Shown piece by piece: positions 10,527-21,630 of a DNA stretch of 64,000 bases. This stretch comes from Hydrangea macrophylla (Eukaryota > Streptophyta > Magnoliopsida > Cornales > Hydrangeaceae). Within the stretch, counting starts at the first letter, position 1. Each line of letters begins with the position of its first letter. Location: the NCBI GenBank assembly GCA_033977485.1, contig CM066989.1, positions 34,511,095-34,575,094 on the forward strand. The letters run 5' to 3'. The notes beneath the pieces are model-generated. The model did not search any database and was not told the origin of the DNA. It was given only the letters and a program-made list of their open reading frames with translations. The translations under genes were made by a program, and so were the position numbers.

Positions 10527-11554
10527 TGCACTCTAAAAAAATGTGTTTAGTGTTGCCAAACTTTTAACCTGACTTTTTTTTTTCTTTCTCATTTCTCTAA
10601 CTAAAACAAAAATGTGTTTAGTGTTGCAATTTTTATACTAGCATTCACTCACTACTTAATGTTGTGGTTTTGTATAGTCTACATACTCATACAATTGTAA
10701 GAGGTATTAATAGAAACATATGTACTACATACATATTGATAACGCTTTTAGATTATATCATTGAGTAGTATATGCACTTCTATTGACTCTTTGGTCATGG
10801 GAGTTCTTGCCTTCTTTGTCAAAATCATCTACAAAAGTGTGGCACCTTTTAGAATCTTTTTTTTTCCAGAAAATGAACAGATTCTTAAATGATGATTTAA
10901 GTGATTAAATTTTATGATTTTTATGCATATCTATATTATAGTGTATAAATATCTGGGCATTTGAATTTTGATTCCAACTAGACCGTTGCTTGGCTTAAAT
11001 TCTGTGTTTTAAAAAATTTATTGTTTCTGTTTAGATTACTAAGTTACAGAAATTTATTTTCTATCTCTGAGTCACAATACCGGATGCTATGGTGATCAGT
11101 AATTTGTTAGATTATTTTATTTTTGGCTTTTTAAGTTTTTAGAATTCTAACTTAATTCAAATAAGTTCTAGCTTTTATTGTGACACGTTTTCTATTTTTC
11201 ATTTTCGCTTTTGCAGGTTTTATAGGAATTGTCGGAGGATGGGAGTTGACTTTGGTTTATGAGTGAATTTTATTTTTGAAAATGTTGGATGTCATTTATT
11301 TCATAGTTTGAATGTATTCACTGAAAAAAAAAATGTTAGCTACTTTGTATCTATGACTTTGATTTCTTTATATAAATATATCTTTTGTAATGGCCATTAC
11401 CAAATTCCATTTTATTTGGTTGTTGGGTGATATGTGATTCGTCAATGATTTACCACAATAGTAGTGAAAAAATAATGGAATATGTATAAATAGTGCAAAT
11501 TGGGCAATCTGTTGCAGTGATAATTTGTCATGGTTCATAGCGGTTTTCATATTT
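10527..11554. other. AT-rich interior of H, no gene seen
   Basis: The sequence is AT-rich, with a short repeated phrase AAATGTGTTTAGTGTTGC near 10548 and 10610. No credible ORF or splice-linked exons are visible. Confidence 0.5.
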
Positions 11555-11900
11555 TGTCACCACAATTGTCAATGTCCACAGCAGTGACAAATATGTCACG
11601 GTTCAAAGCGGTGACATATTTCATATTTTGTCACCACCATTGTCACGATTAAAGCAGTGACTAATTTGTCACGGTCCGTAGCGGTGACAAATTTCTTATG
11701 TTGTCACGGTCTCAAGCGGTGACGAATTTCATATTTTGTCACGCTCCAAACCCCTTTTAGGGGAACGAATTGTCACGGTCTAAATCATAATTGTCACGGT
11801 TTTGAGCGGTGACAACATTTTTTGTCACCCCCGGAATCGGCACGGTCAATGACAGTGACAAATGCCCTTTGTCACCTCCCAGAGCAGTGACAAATCAGCC
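11555..11900 (+). repeat. Right subterminal TGTCACGG/GCGGTGACA array of H
   Basis: At least ten TTGTCAC(G/C) or GGTGACA(A/T) motifs, several spaced by a short loop (TGTCACGGTTCAAAGCGGTGACA type), match the left-end array in composition. The terminus itself is absent. Confidence 0.7.
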
Positions 11901-11956
11901 ATTAATTAGTTACTTTGTTTGCTAATCTAGGGGTAAAATTCATTAACTAATTACTG

Positions 11957-12795
11957 ACAAGCAAGAAGATCAAGAAAGATCCCGATCACATGCTGACTGT
12001 GCGGCAGGTTAAGGGTGAAGGCCTGAAAAATTATATCACTAGGTTTAACGTAGAACTCAACACAGTTGACAAATAGGATCAAGGCTTTGCCATTTCGGTA
12101 CTTAAAGCAAGGCACTATCCTGGTCCATTCCTGACGTCAATCACTAAGAACCCCCCGAAACATCATGTAGAGTTACTGGCTCATGCCAACAAATACATCT
12201 TGGTAGAGGACATGAGTGTGGCAAGAAAAGAGCAGAGGAGTATGATTGATCCAAAGCCCCCCAAGAGAGAGTTCAAGGAGGAAAAGAAGAGACAGAGGTT
12301 CCCCGACAGACCTGCCAGAAAGCTAGACTTCAAGAGAACAAAGGTGTATACTCCCTTAAATGCTTCACTGTCCTAAATCCTGGACCAATCAAAGGGGAGA
12401 GAAGACTTTAAATGGCTAGAGCGTTTAAAGGGAGACCCACAGAAAAGGGACATATCAAATTATTGTGATTTTCATAAAGATCATGGGCACACCATGGACG
12501 AATGCAAGATTCTCGAGCACGAGAACAAGGAGCTAATCAAACGTGGGAGGCTCTATCAGTATATTGTGGGGCATGGTGACAGATTTGGCAGACGTGAAGA
12601 TAGGAGGCACGATTGAGATAACAGGGGGAATAGGAATCAGGAGCAGGTTCCCCAAGAACAACAGGTATAGCCCAACGTCATACACGCCCTTCATGGAAGA
12701 TCCAGAAAGTTTGGAAGCTCGAACAGAGCTCAGAAGAGGCTAGCACGTGAGGCTCGGTACCCTCTTATTGTCACACTCCGGAACCACCCAAATGA
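11957..12795 (+). pseudogene. Remnant I: Tat/Retand-type gag pseudogene, 3' portion
   Basis: One frame stays readable for about 280 codons despite stops (TAG at 12074, TAA at 12374 and two more after 12600). It matches the C-terminal half of Tat-type Gag: an LLTVRQ..GE.L..Y..RFN motif, a basic linker and the zinc-knuckle-like YCDFHKDHGHTMDEC, which parallels FCRFHRDHGHDTDDC in element C. It breaks off at 12795, where Copia element E starts. It represents an older element that E entered. The N-terminal part is missing. Confidence 0.75.
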
Positions 12796-14256
12796 TGTTG
12801 GGTTTGTGCCCTCAAACCATTACTTTATGTATGAGACATTAGCATTATAATATATTGATATCAGCTTTACTTTTCATTGTGTATGTTTCTTTCATGAGAT
12901 GATTGTTTTATCCTTAAGTATCATAGTAAGCAATTCGTGTGTGTATGAGATACACACAAGTGAGATACGAATTACTATTCTTTGATACTTAGAATATGTC
13001 ACAGTGGATGATGAGACTGGATACCTCATCAGGTCTACACTGTAGCATAATTAACTACCATTGGATGGAGTGATTAATCTCAATCACTAGAGTGTAGCTC
13101 TTAGTTGATATGCTAGTGCTTATAGTGCATTGACGGACCTGAGCTTTCCTATTGACGCTTAAGGCTGTCAACAGTCAATAGGAACTCATAACTTGTATAA
13201 GGTACGTGTTCTCAATCTTGAGATGATTATGAACACAGACTATGGATATGGCTGCTTTGACTTACCAATCAGTGAGGTCTATAGAAGATCAACACCTGGG
13301 TATCTTGGGTATGTCATGTCCATAGGGTTGTGAACATATATTGTCAAGATAGAATCTACCCTCTGATTCAGAGTAAGCATTCCCTTGAGAATGTCACCAA
13401 GTTGATTACTGAGTACTGCAGTCTTGTTGATAAGAGTTATCAACATGTTTGGTAATCATGAGTAGTGAATGAGACTCAAGGAATACAAGAAGTAATCATG
13501 ATTCAGGTTGACAGTAACAGTTATCCGACTACCTGAATATGATTACGAATGCTGACAGTAGAGGGACATTAGTACACCATACAAGTCTAGTTATCGCTTC
13601 GGATATGTTCTTTTGCGTTGGAGTTCAGTTATCGTTTTATAGTGGAATAAACGTTAACTGACCAGTTAGTTAGTTTGCTGATCAAAGAGTTTGGTCATGG
13701 TAATTAACAAACTGGTCTGAGCCAACAATAAAGAGCCTAGGAGGTCCCACTCTTAGCTCCGCTAGGATGCTTGGAAAGACACTTGAGGAAGCTGTTAAGA
13801 CAAGTTCGATCGATTGAAGTATGTTCGATCGATTGAAGTCAGCAGGTTCGATCGATCGAGAATGGTTCGATCGATCGAAGTCTAGGTCGGTTCTAGAAAT
13901 CTATAAATAGGGCAGCTGCGTTCTGGAAGTAAGTGATCGTCGTTTTTATACGCAGAAGCTGCAGAAACTATCATAGTCTTCCCAAAACCTTCCTATCCTC
14001 TCTATTAGGGTTCCCACGAACCCTAGTCTTTCCGGAAGGCATCCGCAGGAGTCATAAGGGTGAAGATCATCTAGTGGAGGCTGCTGGAAGTTAAAGTTTC
14101 AGAATTGGGTTCAAGACACTAAGGTATAATTCTTGCACCCCCTTGTACGCATCTATGGAATTGACGAGTAGTAGATCCTGGAATACCAAAAGTTTTATAA
14201 CTTATCCTATTTCCGCTGCGCGTTTAAACTCTAACTTTAAACCACTTTTTCCTTCA
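12796..14256 (+). repeat. 5' LTR of Copia element E
   Basis: It starts TGTTGGGTTT and ends CCTTCA before ATTGGTATCAGAGCC. The length is 1461 bp against 1494 bp for the D LTRs, with many substitutions and small indels between them. A TATAAATA box lies at 13902-13909, and a diverged TTCGATCGAT palindrome array lies just upstream at 13805-13880. The left flank AATGA (12791-12795) is the expected target duplication, but its partner is outside the window. Confidence 0.85.
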
Positions 14257-14258
14257 AT

Positions 14259-14271
14259 TGGTATCAGAGCC
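14259..14271 (+). other. Primer binding site of E (tRNA-Met type)
   Basis: TGGTATCAGAGCC lies 2 nt after the LTR end, complementary to the 3' end of initiator tRNA-Met, as in most plant Copia elements. Confidence 0.9.
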
Positions 14272-15952
14272 ACGCTCGTTTGGATCTATAGATGCGTTTT
14301 TGGAACCCTAGTTTTGATTTGCATGTTGATTTTAGAACTGTTTTCGAAACTGCATCGTCACAGATCTGTTTCTGCAGTGTTATCGCAGCAGAATACAAAA
14401 CTGTGATTGCATAGGATGCAAGGTGGGTTCGATCGATCGAACTTGTTTCGATCGATCGAACATTCTGTTCTCAATCGATCGAACTAGTTTCGATCGATCG
14501 AAGCCTTCTGGTGTTCGATCGATCGAATAGTGTTAGATCGATCGAGACAGATTCTCTGTCCAGGTGTTCTGTTCACAGTTGTAAAGGTTTTTTAAATTAT
14601 ACTTTAATCTTAAATTATTTCTGTAAAATTTTTAAATCATTCTGTGAAACAGAATGTTCAAGCGATTGAACAGTGTTCAATCGATCGAAGGTTCGAGCGA
14701 TCGAACGGTCTTCGATCGATCGAACTGTGACAGAGAAGTAAGATGCTGTTTTAAGTTCTAATTCAGTATGTAAAGTGTTTATATACTGTGTGAATCAATT
14801 AAGTGTTCCAATAGTTACATATATTTGTTATGTATGTGTGGATGCGTGTACGACTAACCCTTTTGCAGCAAAATTAGTCGCTATCTCCCATGGCACCAAG
14901 TCGTTTAAATATTTATATTTAAATTGTTTGAGATTGGTGCATGTTGTAATTTATTAATGGTTTGGTTTTAAGGCTTATGTAAAGGGCGCTGCGGCTTCAA
15001 TCCTACGAAAAGGAAAGTCGCACCGGTTTCCCTAGCCTTTTATTTCTTTTTTGTTATTTCCTTTTTCTAGATAAATTGTAAGCTTCAAAAGAAGCATAGG
15101 TCCAATGTAATAGAATTAGAAATTCCATGAAGATGGAGCAAGGAGCCGTTGTCCATAAAGATGGAGCCGGAGGCGACCAAACCAAGAAGGTGGTTCTATG
15201 GAAATAGAGCCATGGGAGATAGAGGCATTGTTTGAATGCCTATATTTCATTTTAGTTTTTGTTTTATGTGCTTGTTTTGTGATTGGCGTATAATACATTG
15301 TTGCATGCACTTAAAACAAGTTTTCTAAAATAAAATTCAAAAACCGTTTTCAACACATTAGTAAACATTGGATGTTTATGGGTAGTGTGTGGAAACATTT
15401 TTCAAAAGCAAAATCCTTAATTTACTAAATCTAGTGGGAGAGGGTCTTATCAAATAACACCCACGATCTTCCATTAACGGTTCATTGTAAGATGAGTAGT
15501 GTATTCTGTGTCACCTCGCCAGGGGTGATCATTCCATACGGAGGGTACACTGCTCATTGGTTACTAGATGTGAACTTCCTATGGATAGGATCAATCAGAC
15601 GTGTTAGAGGGTGACCACCACACGGAGGCGCTACTTGAGACGGTTGTGATTGGATCCTAGTTAATGGTACACACTAGCTAAGCTATGGATAAGGGATCCC
15701 ACACGGGGCATTATTCAGAAACTTAGAGATCAAATAGGTTCGGGAGTCATGGCTATTTTGCAAGAGTTGCATAGCGGATAAGTCATGATAAATCGAAAGA
15801 TCGAACATTGACCACCATACGGAGGCTTTATTCTTTCGTTTCGATATTCCGGCGACTTTGTTTTTAAATAAGAGTTTTAAGGATTCTTTTATTTCAAACT
15901 GTCAATTCTGATATCCATAATTATTTTGTTTGTTTGATTTTCAATAATCATA
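14272..15952 (+). other. Untranslated leader of E
   Basis: About 1.7 kb without a gene. It contains palindrome clusters (14428-14544 and 14654-14726) and four CCA(C/T)ACGGNG motifs near 15535-15820, both shared with the D leader. Packaging or dimerisation signals are expected in such a leader but are not shown. Confidence 0.6.
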
Positions 15953-17157
15953 ATGTCTGGATCTGCATTTAGTCCACTTGCCACCATACTCACTCAAAAC
16001 AAGTTAACTGGAAACAACTACACTGAATGAAAACGTAACCTTGACATCGTGTTAACTGCGGAGGATCACATATATGTCCTCACCACCCCAAGCCCTGAAG
16101 AACCCGCGGCAAATGCTACGGCAGCTGCCAGACGCGAGTTCGACAAATGGAAGAAGTCGAATGGAATGGCTCGTTGCTATATTCTGGCCTCAATGGCTGG
16201 TGTGTTGCAACACCAATTCCAATCGAATGATTCTGCCAGTGACATTATCACATCCCTGAAAAAGATGTTTGGGGAGCATGGCAGGCCTGCCAGACAGGTA
16301 GCCATGTAAAAGATAATGAGTGCAAAGATGTCGGAAGGGACTCCAGTCAAGGAACATGTTTTAAAAATGATTGGTTATTTAAACGAGCTGGAGACCCTAG
16401 GTGCCAACATCGATGCACAGACCCAAGTTGATATGATCCTCAATTCCCTGTCGCCTTCATTCGCTCAATTTAAACTTAACTATAATATGAATCAAATGAA
16501 TTTTTCAATGAGCGAATTGATGAGTTCTCTTTTGGCAGCGGAAGGGGTGATCAAACCTGGGGTCAACGTTTTGAACGTTGAGAAAAGCGCTTCCTCTTCC
16601 CGATCTACACCGAAAGGAAAGAAAGGGAAGAAGAAGGCTGGTACTGGTGGTTCAAGTGTTGGACCAGTCCCTAAGATTGCAAAATCTAAGGGAAAAGGTA
16701 AGGGCAAAGGGAAGGTGGGTGGCCAAGGCAAAGGAAAATGTTTCCAATGCGGAGAAAAGGGCCACTGGAAGAGGAACTGTCCAGAATTCTTAGCTACAAG
16801 AGTTCAAGGTATGATTGAATCAAATGTGATTGAAGTAAGTTTTATTACGGATACTTCAAACACTTGGTGCATTGATTCTGGTGCGACTAACCATATCTGT
16901 AATTCATTGCAGGGGTTCAGATCAACCAGGAGGTGCAGTGATGGGAAATCGTACTTATTCTAGGTTCTAGCGCAACCGTTTCTACGGTTGCTATAGGAGT
17001 CGTAGTTTTAGAATTTCTAGACAATAAAATTTTGATTTTATCAGATGTACTTTACGTCCCTTCAATGAGACGTAATTTAATTTCAGTTTCTAATTTATCG
17101 AATAATGGTTATTCTTTTCATTTTGGAACTGAAGTTGTGATTAAAAGAAATAGTTCT
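15953..17157 (+). pseudogene. gag-pro pseudogene of E
   Basis: It is homologous to the first 400 codons of element D. The ATG at 15953 opens [13 protein letters not shown], but TGG has become TGA at 16028, CAG has become TAA at 16307, and one G is lost from a G4 run near 16938, shifting the frame. The zinc knuckle ([14 protein letters not shown]) and the protease DSGATNH motif are still readable. Truncation at 17157 comes from the insertion of A. Confidence 0.88.
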
Positions 17158-18135
17158 TGTAGACACCCCATTTTTACCGTCCTTTAAAAAAATATATACA
17201 AAAAAAGAAGAAAATAATAAATAAAAAGAAAAAGAGAACTGACTCGTGCAGGGGGCCCACCGGGCACGCAAATCGAGGAAAAGACGAAAAATCCATCGGC
17301 GATGCCAACAAGGGTTTTAATGGCCATTCTAGGTCATTCAGAGTCATCAATCATACGGAAGTTCAAAACGGCGGTCGTCGCTCAGCGCGGGTCCCGAATC
17401 GGCTAACCGGGAGGTCAGAAAATGAGTCGGAATCAAGACCGGGGCAACCGAAGGCAGGTCAAAGCGGCCGTAAGTCAAAGAAAGCATGGAAATGACTTCT
17501 GGGAAAGGAAAATGGGTCCAGACGGGCAATCAGAGGAAGAAGCGGTGGCCTGTTGGTTTTTACAGTCCAGAATCGGCATAGGAGAGGGCAAAATGGTCAT
17601 TTTGATCTCAGGCGCAGATATCACTAATCCAACCGCACGGATTTGAAAAGAATGTCAATAAAAACGCAAAGGACTTTGAATCGGTCAGATCCGACGGTCG
17701 GATCACGAGATATCAGCGACCAAGATTCGGGGATCAGTGTAGAGAAGGGCGAAACGGTCGATTTTGAGCCCGGATGCAGAAATCACTGATCCAACCGTAC
17801 AGATTTGAAGAGAATATCGATACAAGCATAAAGAACTTCATATCGGTCAGATCCGACGGTCGGATCAAGAGATATCGGCAACCCTAATTTTGCAGTCCAG
17901 GATCAGCATAGGGAGGGGCAAAACGGTCAATTTTGAACCCGGGAGTAGAAATCGCCGATCCGACCGTGGGGATTTGTCGGTAAAGCTAAATGAAGACTAA
18001 ATATTTTCGAATCGCTCAAATCGGACGGCCGGATGGGAAAAACAAGCTTCGGAAGACCGAACGGCCAAGATCGGGGGTTGTAAGGATCCGAAATGCGTCC
18101 CGTTCACACCGGATCCTCCCCAACCCAAAATCCTC

Positions 18136-18143
18136 TATAAATA
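18136..18143 (+). promoter_or_regulatory. TATA box of the A 5' LTR
   Basis: TATAAATA in the context CCTCTATAAATAGGACCC, about 30 bp before the A-rich start of the leader. The same box is at 61901-61908 in the 3' LTR. Confidence 0.8.
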
Positions 18144-18825
18144 GGACCCTTGGGTGCTGCACTTAAAAAAAAAAAAAAGAAAAAGAAAAAAGAAAAAGAA
18201 AAAGAAAGGGAAGCTCTCTCTCTCTCTCTCCCCCATTGAAGCTCTCTCCAAGCTCTAAAAACCTCCAAACACCACCACCATCTCCACCATCACTCCAAGC
18301 CCAAAACGAAGACCACCACCACCTCTGTAAATCATTTACCCACAAATACCCAAAGTTTCAGATCCTAAGGACCCCCCAAAATACCAGAAATCAGCCCCAA
18401 ACAACCCAACCGGTCACCGGAATTGCAGATTCTGAAAAACACCCAGACGGAGCCTTAAACTGCATTTCTGTGTCTCACCACCCATACCATTGGCTTCGTA
18501 TCGAAAAAACCCATCGACCTGTGTTTTCAGAACCACCAAAGGAGGTCCAGAAAGCCCACACGCGCCGCCACAAACTTCCACGCGCCGCCGCACCACTCCG
18601 ACGCCTCCGCCGCCGTCCACGGCAACATTAAGATCACCGGACCACCACCACCACCTTCGTCTGCTCCGGACGATTCAAACCCCACCGGCCACACCGCCAA
18701 AAGCCGCCGGAATTCGCCGTACGCGCCCACACGCGCCACCAGCCGCCGTACCGCTACGTCCACGCGCAGCTACCCTGTCAGCGCTGAGTCAACGCTGACT
18801 CAGCTTTGACCCACCAACCAGAAGC

Positions 18826-19186
18826 TGCCACGTGTCCACGGTTGCTGAGTCAGCAGTCCAGTCATCCTCCACGTATCTACCACGTCAGCACCAGGTCAGA
18901 ATTGACCGTCCAATCACAGGCTAACACGTGGCACTATCTGCCACGTGTCCTTGCCACGTCACCGCCACGTCACCGCCACGTCATCACTCAGGCACCAATC
19001 AGAGGTTGACACGTGGCATTTCTGCCACGTCAGCATGTTGACTGGCCACTCAGACGCTGCCATGCGTCACTTGATTGCCCAGTCAGCACATCCAGTCAGC
19101 TACCCAATCAGCGCCTCGTCAGCTTTGACCTGCCAATCAGAAGGCGCCACGTGTCTCTGACTGACACGTGGCCTGTTGACGTGGCA
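18826..19186 (+). promoter_or_regulatory. Dense ACGT-core (G-box/ABRE-like) array in the A 5' LTR
   Basis: About 13 ACGT cores occur in 360 bp, most as CCACGTGTC, ACACGTGGC, GCCACGTCA or GACGTGGC, mixed with TGACTCAGC/GCTGAGTCA motifs. These are core sites of plant bZIP factors. The array is downstream of the TATA box, inside the transcribed leader. A binding role is inferred only from motif density. Confidence 0.6.
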
Positions 19187-19660
19187 TTTGGGCCCCACTT
19201 TTGGTTTTTCCCAATTTTCTCCACTCCGGATCCAGATTTCAACGAACGAACACTTGTTCCTAGCTAATTTGGCCATTCCGGACGCACCCGTGTGCTCAGA
19301 ATTGCAAAATTCCATCATTTGAAGCAGTTTCTCCATTTTCAAGCTCATTTCTGCTCAAACCGGCCAGTTTGGCGCCGGCCGGTCCCGCCCGAAATCTGCC
19401 CGAACCGATTTTGCTCCGGTTTATACCACTTTCGGGGTTTTCGGCCGTTCCAGACTCACCGGTGACCTCCGTTTGGGCCCATTTCAAGCCAAAATTCAAC
19501 TTGGGCCCTGTTTAGCTATTTTCGAGCCGTTTTCTCAAGGTAAAGGGTCGTTTTCTCTTATTTTCTTGACACCGAATCCAATGTAAATGTAATAAATAAG
19601 TAAAGGACGAAGAAAGACTCTTTTTATTTTATTCCTTTTTACTTTCTTTCCTTCTTTTCT

Positions 19661-19917
19661 ACGACCGGCCTCGTCGTCGAATACTTGAAATAACGATCGG
19701 CCTCACCATCGAATACTTGAAAATAACGATCGGCCTCGCCGTCGAATACTTGAAAATAACGAGCGGCCTCGCCATCGAATACTTGAAAATAACGACCGGC
19801 CTCGCCGTCGAATACTTGAAAATAACGACCGGCCTCGCCGTCGAATACTTGAAAATAACAACTGGCCTCCCCGTCGAATACTTGAAATAACGACCGGCCT
19901 CGCCGTCGAATACTTGA
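19661..19917 (+). repeat. 33-bp minisatellite x 8 in the A 5' LTR
   Basis: ACGACCGGCCTCGCCGTCG followed by AATACTTGAAAATA is repeated eight times with small variants. The 109-aa minus-strand ORF across it is a by-product. It is matched at 63433-63689. Confidence 0.9.
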
Positions 19918-20067
19918 CCCTCACCATTGTGAACTGGCTAGATCCTAGTTCACTTGATCTTTCCGGTAGGCCGGATATTTTTAACTCTTGTACATTCATA
20001 ACTTGTCCTCTCTCAATTTTTTTCTTGCTCACTTAACACTTACATAAATCATTGTAAAATCCTAATT

Positions 20068-20417
20068 CAAAACGGGCGCCGACCCTTACTTCCGGTAACT
20101 TTCAAAAACCTTTCTTTTAAAATGAACACTTCAAGTTATCCCGTTGTTCAATAACGCCGATAATATGAATGTTCAAATTCAAAACGGGCACCGACCCTTA
20201 CTTCCGGTATTCAAATCCTTTCTAAAACCGAACATTTCGATTAGTTACGTTGTTCAATAATGTTAACGACTTGAATGTTTGAGACTCAAACGGGCACCGA
20301 CCCTTACTTCCGGCAACCTTTTTCAAAACCGAACATTTCGATTAGTTACGTTGTTCAATAACGTTAACGACTTGAAAGATCGAGACTCAAATGGGCACCG
20401 ACCCTTACTTCCGGCAC
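20068..20417 (+). repeat. Four-copy dispersed-tandem repeat in the A 5' LTR
   Basis: CGGGC(A/G)CCGACCCTTACTTCCGG appears at about 20074, 20185, 20290 and 20393, with related GAACATTTCGATTAGTTACG spacers between copies, giving a period of roughly 105-110 bp. Confidence 0.8.
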
Positions 20418-20550
20418 ATAATCAAGGTTAAAGTCTAGGACTCGATTACGGTGATCGACGTCCTAGCTATACCGACTTTTCAAAAACACTATAACACACG
20501 AGCACGGTCAAACGCGACCAAAAAATTTCAAAAAAATAAATAACAAGTTA

Positions 20551-20595
20551 GAGCTACGTTTGGCCTGATTCTCAACCCGAGATACGTATGCAACC
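20551..20595 (+). repeat. Conserved box, copy 3, inside the A LTR
   Basis: GAGCTACG, a CTGATTCTC core and GATACGTATGCA. It is a more diverged form of the box found upstream of the polypurine tracts of A and F. Confidence 0.6.
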
Positions 20596-21021
20596 CCAAA
20601 AGGGTGCGGCCATAACTTTTCATCTTTTTATCTTTTTTTTTCATTCTTTTATCTTTATGCCCCGTTATCATGAAAATCGCCAATTTGGCAACCATGCTTC
20701 GTCATGGATGTTCGAGGGTGCTTAATACCTTCCCTCGACATAACCGAGTCCCCGAATCCCTTTCTAAATCTCTGGTTTACTTATCAAAAACATAGGCCCA
20801 CTTTCCCAAACTTTAAAAATATAAAGATATATTTCCGTATCTTTATCGGGATCCTAACACCCGTACAAAGTTAGGTGGCGACTCTGAAAAATCTACTTGG
20901 CCTATTTTTCAAAATAAAAAAATACTTCTCCCACATTCCTCTTTTTCCATTTTTTTTTTAAAAAAACACTCTTATATATATATTTAAAAAACCTTTTTTT
21001 TTCCCGTCGCGGTGCGACAGC

Positions 21022-21039
21022 TGGCGACTCTGCTGGGGA
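21022..21039 (+). other. Primer binding site of A
   Basis: TGGCGACTCTGCTGGGGA lies 2 nt after the LTR end. This sequence is the usual Ogre primer site, attributed in the literature to tRNA-Arg; the tRNA identity is recalled, not tested here. Confidence 0.85.
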
Positions 21040-21562
21040 CTAACTTAAGAGGACTCAAGCCATTACTTTGGCGATCTTCATACTAACGGGGCATTTTCTT
21101 TTACTAATTTTTTTTTTCTTTCTTTTTTAGTCTTGTAAGTATTTTGCTTGCACAGGATTTGCGGCCAATGTCAAAAAATAAATTGCAAGGCCAATGCCAA
21201 CTTTATTTTGCTCAAGCATTATCACGCACACTACACATTGAGCATGTTCATAACCCGGTTCCGAGGAACCACCCTTAAGATTAGATAGGGAGTTGAGTAG
21301 GTGGCGTGGCCGTTGCGGTGTTACCGTCGGTACCAACACTGAAATTCTCCCGCTCGAACCACCAACCTGAGAAGGTGCTCCGGCACTGGAGGTTTGAAGG
21401 TTCGGGAACCTGGCTTAAACAATAAGGCTGCATTAGGTCTCAAAACCCTCGCCACATGGTCGCATCCCATCCACAACATCCAAAAAAAAATTTCTCCTCT
21501 TAAGTTCATTTCAAGTCTTTTCAATACTTCTTTTTAAGGCATGAATGATTATATCTGAGCAA
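21040..21562 (+). other. 5' untranslated leader of A
   Basis: About 520 bp without coding potential between the primer site and a protease remnant. Ogre elements normally have gag (and often an extra ORF1) after the leader; neither is present. Confidence 0.7.
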
Positions 21563-21630
21563 ACATGGTCAGCAGTCAGGTTTGTCCCCTGAGCACAATC
21601 AAGAGGATGGGTATTGACCCAGAGAAGGTA
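21563..21630 (+). pseudogene. Protease fragment of A, left piece (before B)
   Basis: The frame CPLSTIKRMGIDPEK immediately before the B insertion matches the segment that follows the active site in Ogre proteases and continues, after B, into 45672 onward. The catalytic D-T/N-G and all of gag are absent upstream, so a deletion joins the leader to mid-protease near 21565-21575. Confidence 0.75.

Larger units (their letters stand above)
8084..11910 (+). mobile_element. Element H: CACTA-like transposon remnant (non-autonomous)
   Basis: The left end reads CACTACACCAAAACAACA, a typical plant CACTA (En/Spm) terminus, with TTA (8081-8083) as a possible 3-bp target site. Arrays of TGTCAC...GTGACAAA motifs in both orientations occupy 8105-8275 and 11555-11900, as expected for CACTA subterminal repeats. 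No matching right terminus ending TAGTG was found after 11900, so the right end is deleted or strongly diverged. No transposase ORF is present. The interior holds possible captured gene pieces, a 125-bp duplication and a MITE-like inverted repeat. Confidence 0.65.
12796..17157 (+). mobile_element. Element E: 5' part of a decayed Copia retrotransposon, interrupted by A
   Basis: It has the same family features as element D: LTR start TGTTGGGTTTGTGCC, TGGTATCAGAGCC primer site, leader and gag aligned throughout. The sequence stops at 17157 exactly where the TGTAGACACC LTR of A begins, while D continues uninterrupted at the same point. The rest of E should therefore lie beyond the window end, after A. 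E is clearly more decayed than D, with three disabling changes in gag/pro. Confidence 0.88.
17158..21019 (+). repeat. 5' LTR of element A (3862 bp)
   Basis: It runs from TGTAGACACC to GGTGCGACA and is directly followed by the primer site. U3 is 17158 to about 18160, with TATAAATA at 18136. The transcribed part begins with an A-rich and CT-rich stretch that looks like a plant 5' leader, then a dense ACGT-core array (18826-19186), a 33-bp minisatellite (19661-19917), a four-copy repeat (20068-20417), a conserved box (20551) and GTGGCGACTCTG near the end. Proline- or serine-rich ORFs inside come from composition and repeats. Confidence 0.92.

Noticed and set aside
11901..11956. A right CACTA terminus
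   Set aside because: TTTGTTTGCTAATCTAG has weak similarity to the expected terminus but lacks TAGTG and a TTA target copy.
18236..19009. Proline/serine-rich ORFs in the A LTR
   Set aside because: They overlap in several frames and come from CCACCACC- and CACGTG-rich untranslated leader sequence; no homology.
19703..20032. A 109-codon minus-strand repeat protein, and a CRISPR-like 33-bp array
   Set aside because: The repeats are contiguous without unique spacers, inside a plant LTR, and present in both LTRs. It is a minisatellite, not a CRISPR array or a gene.
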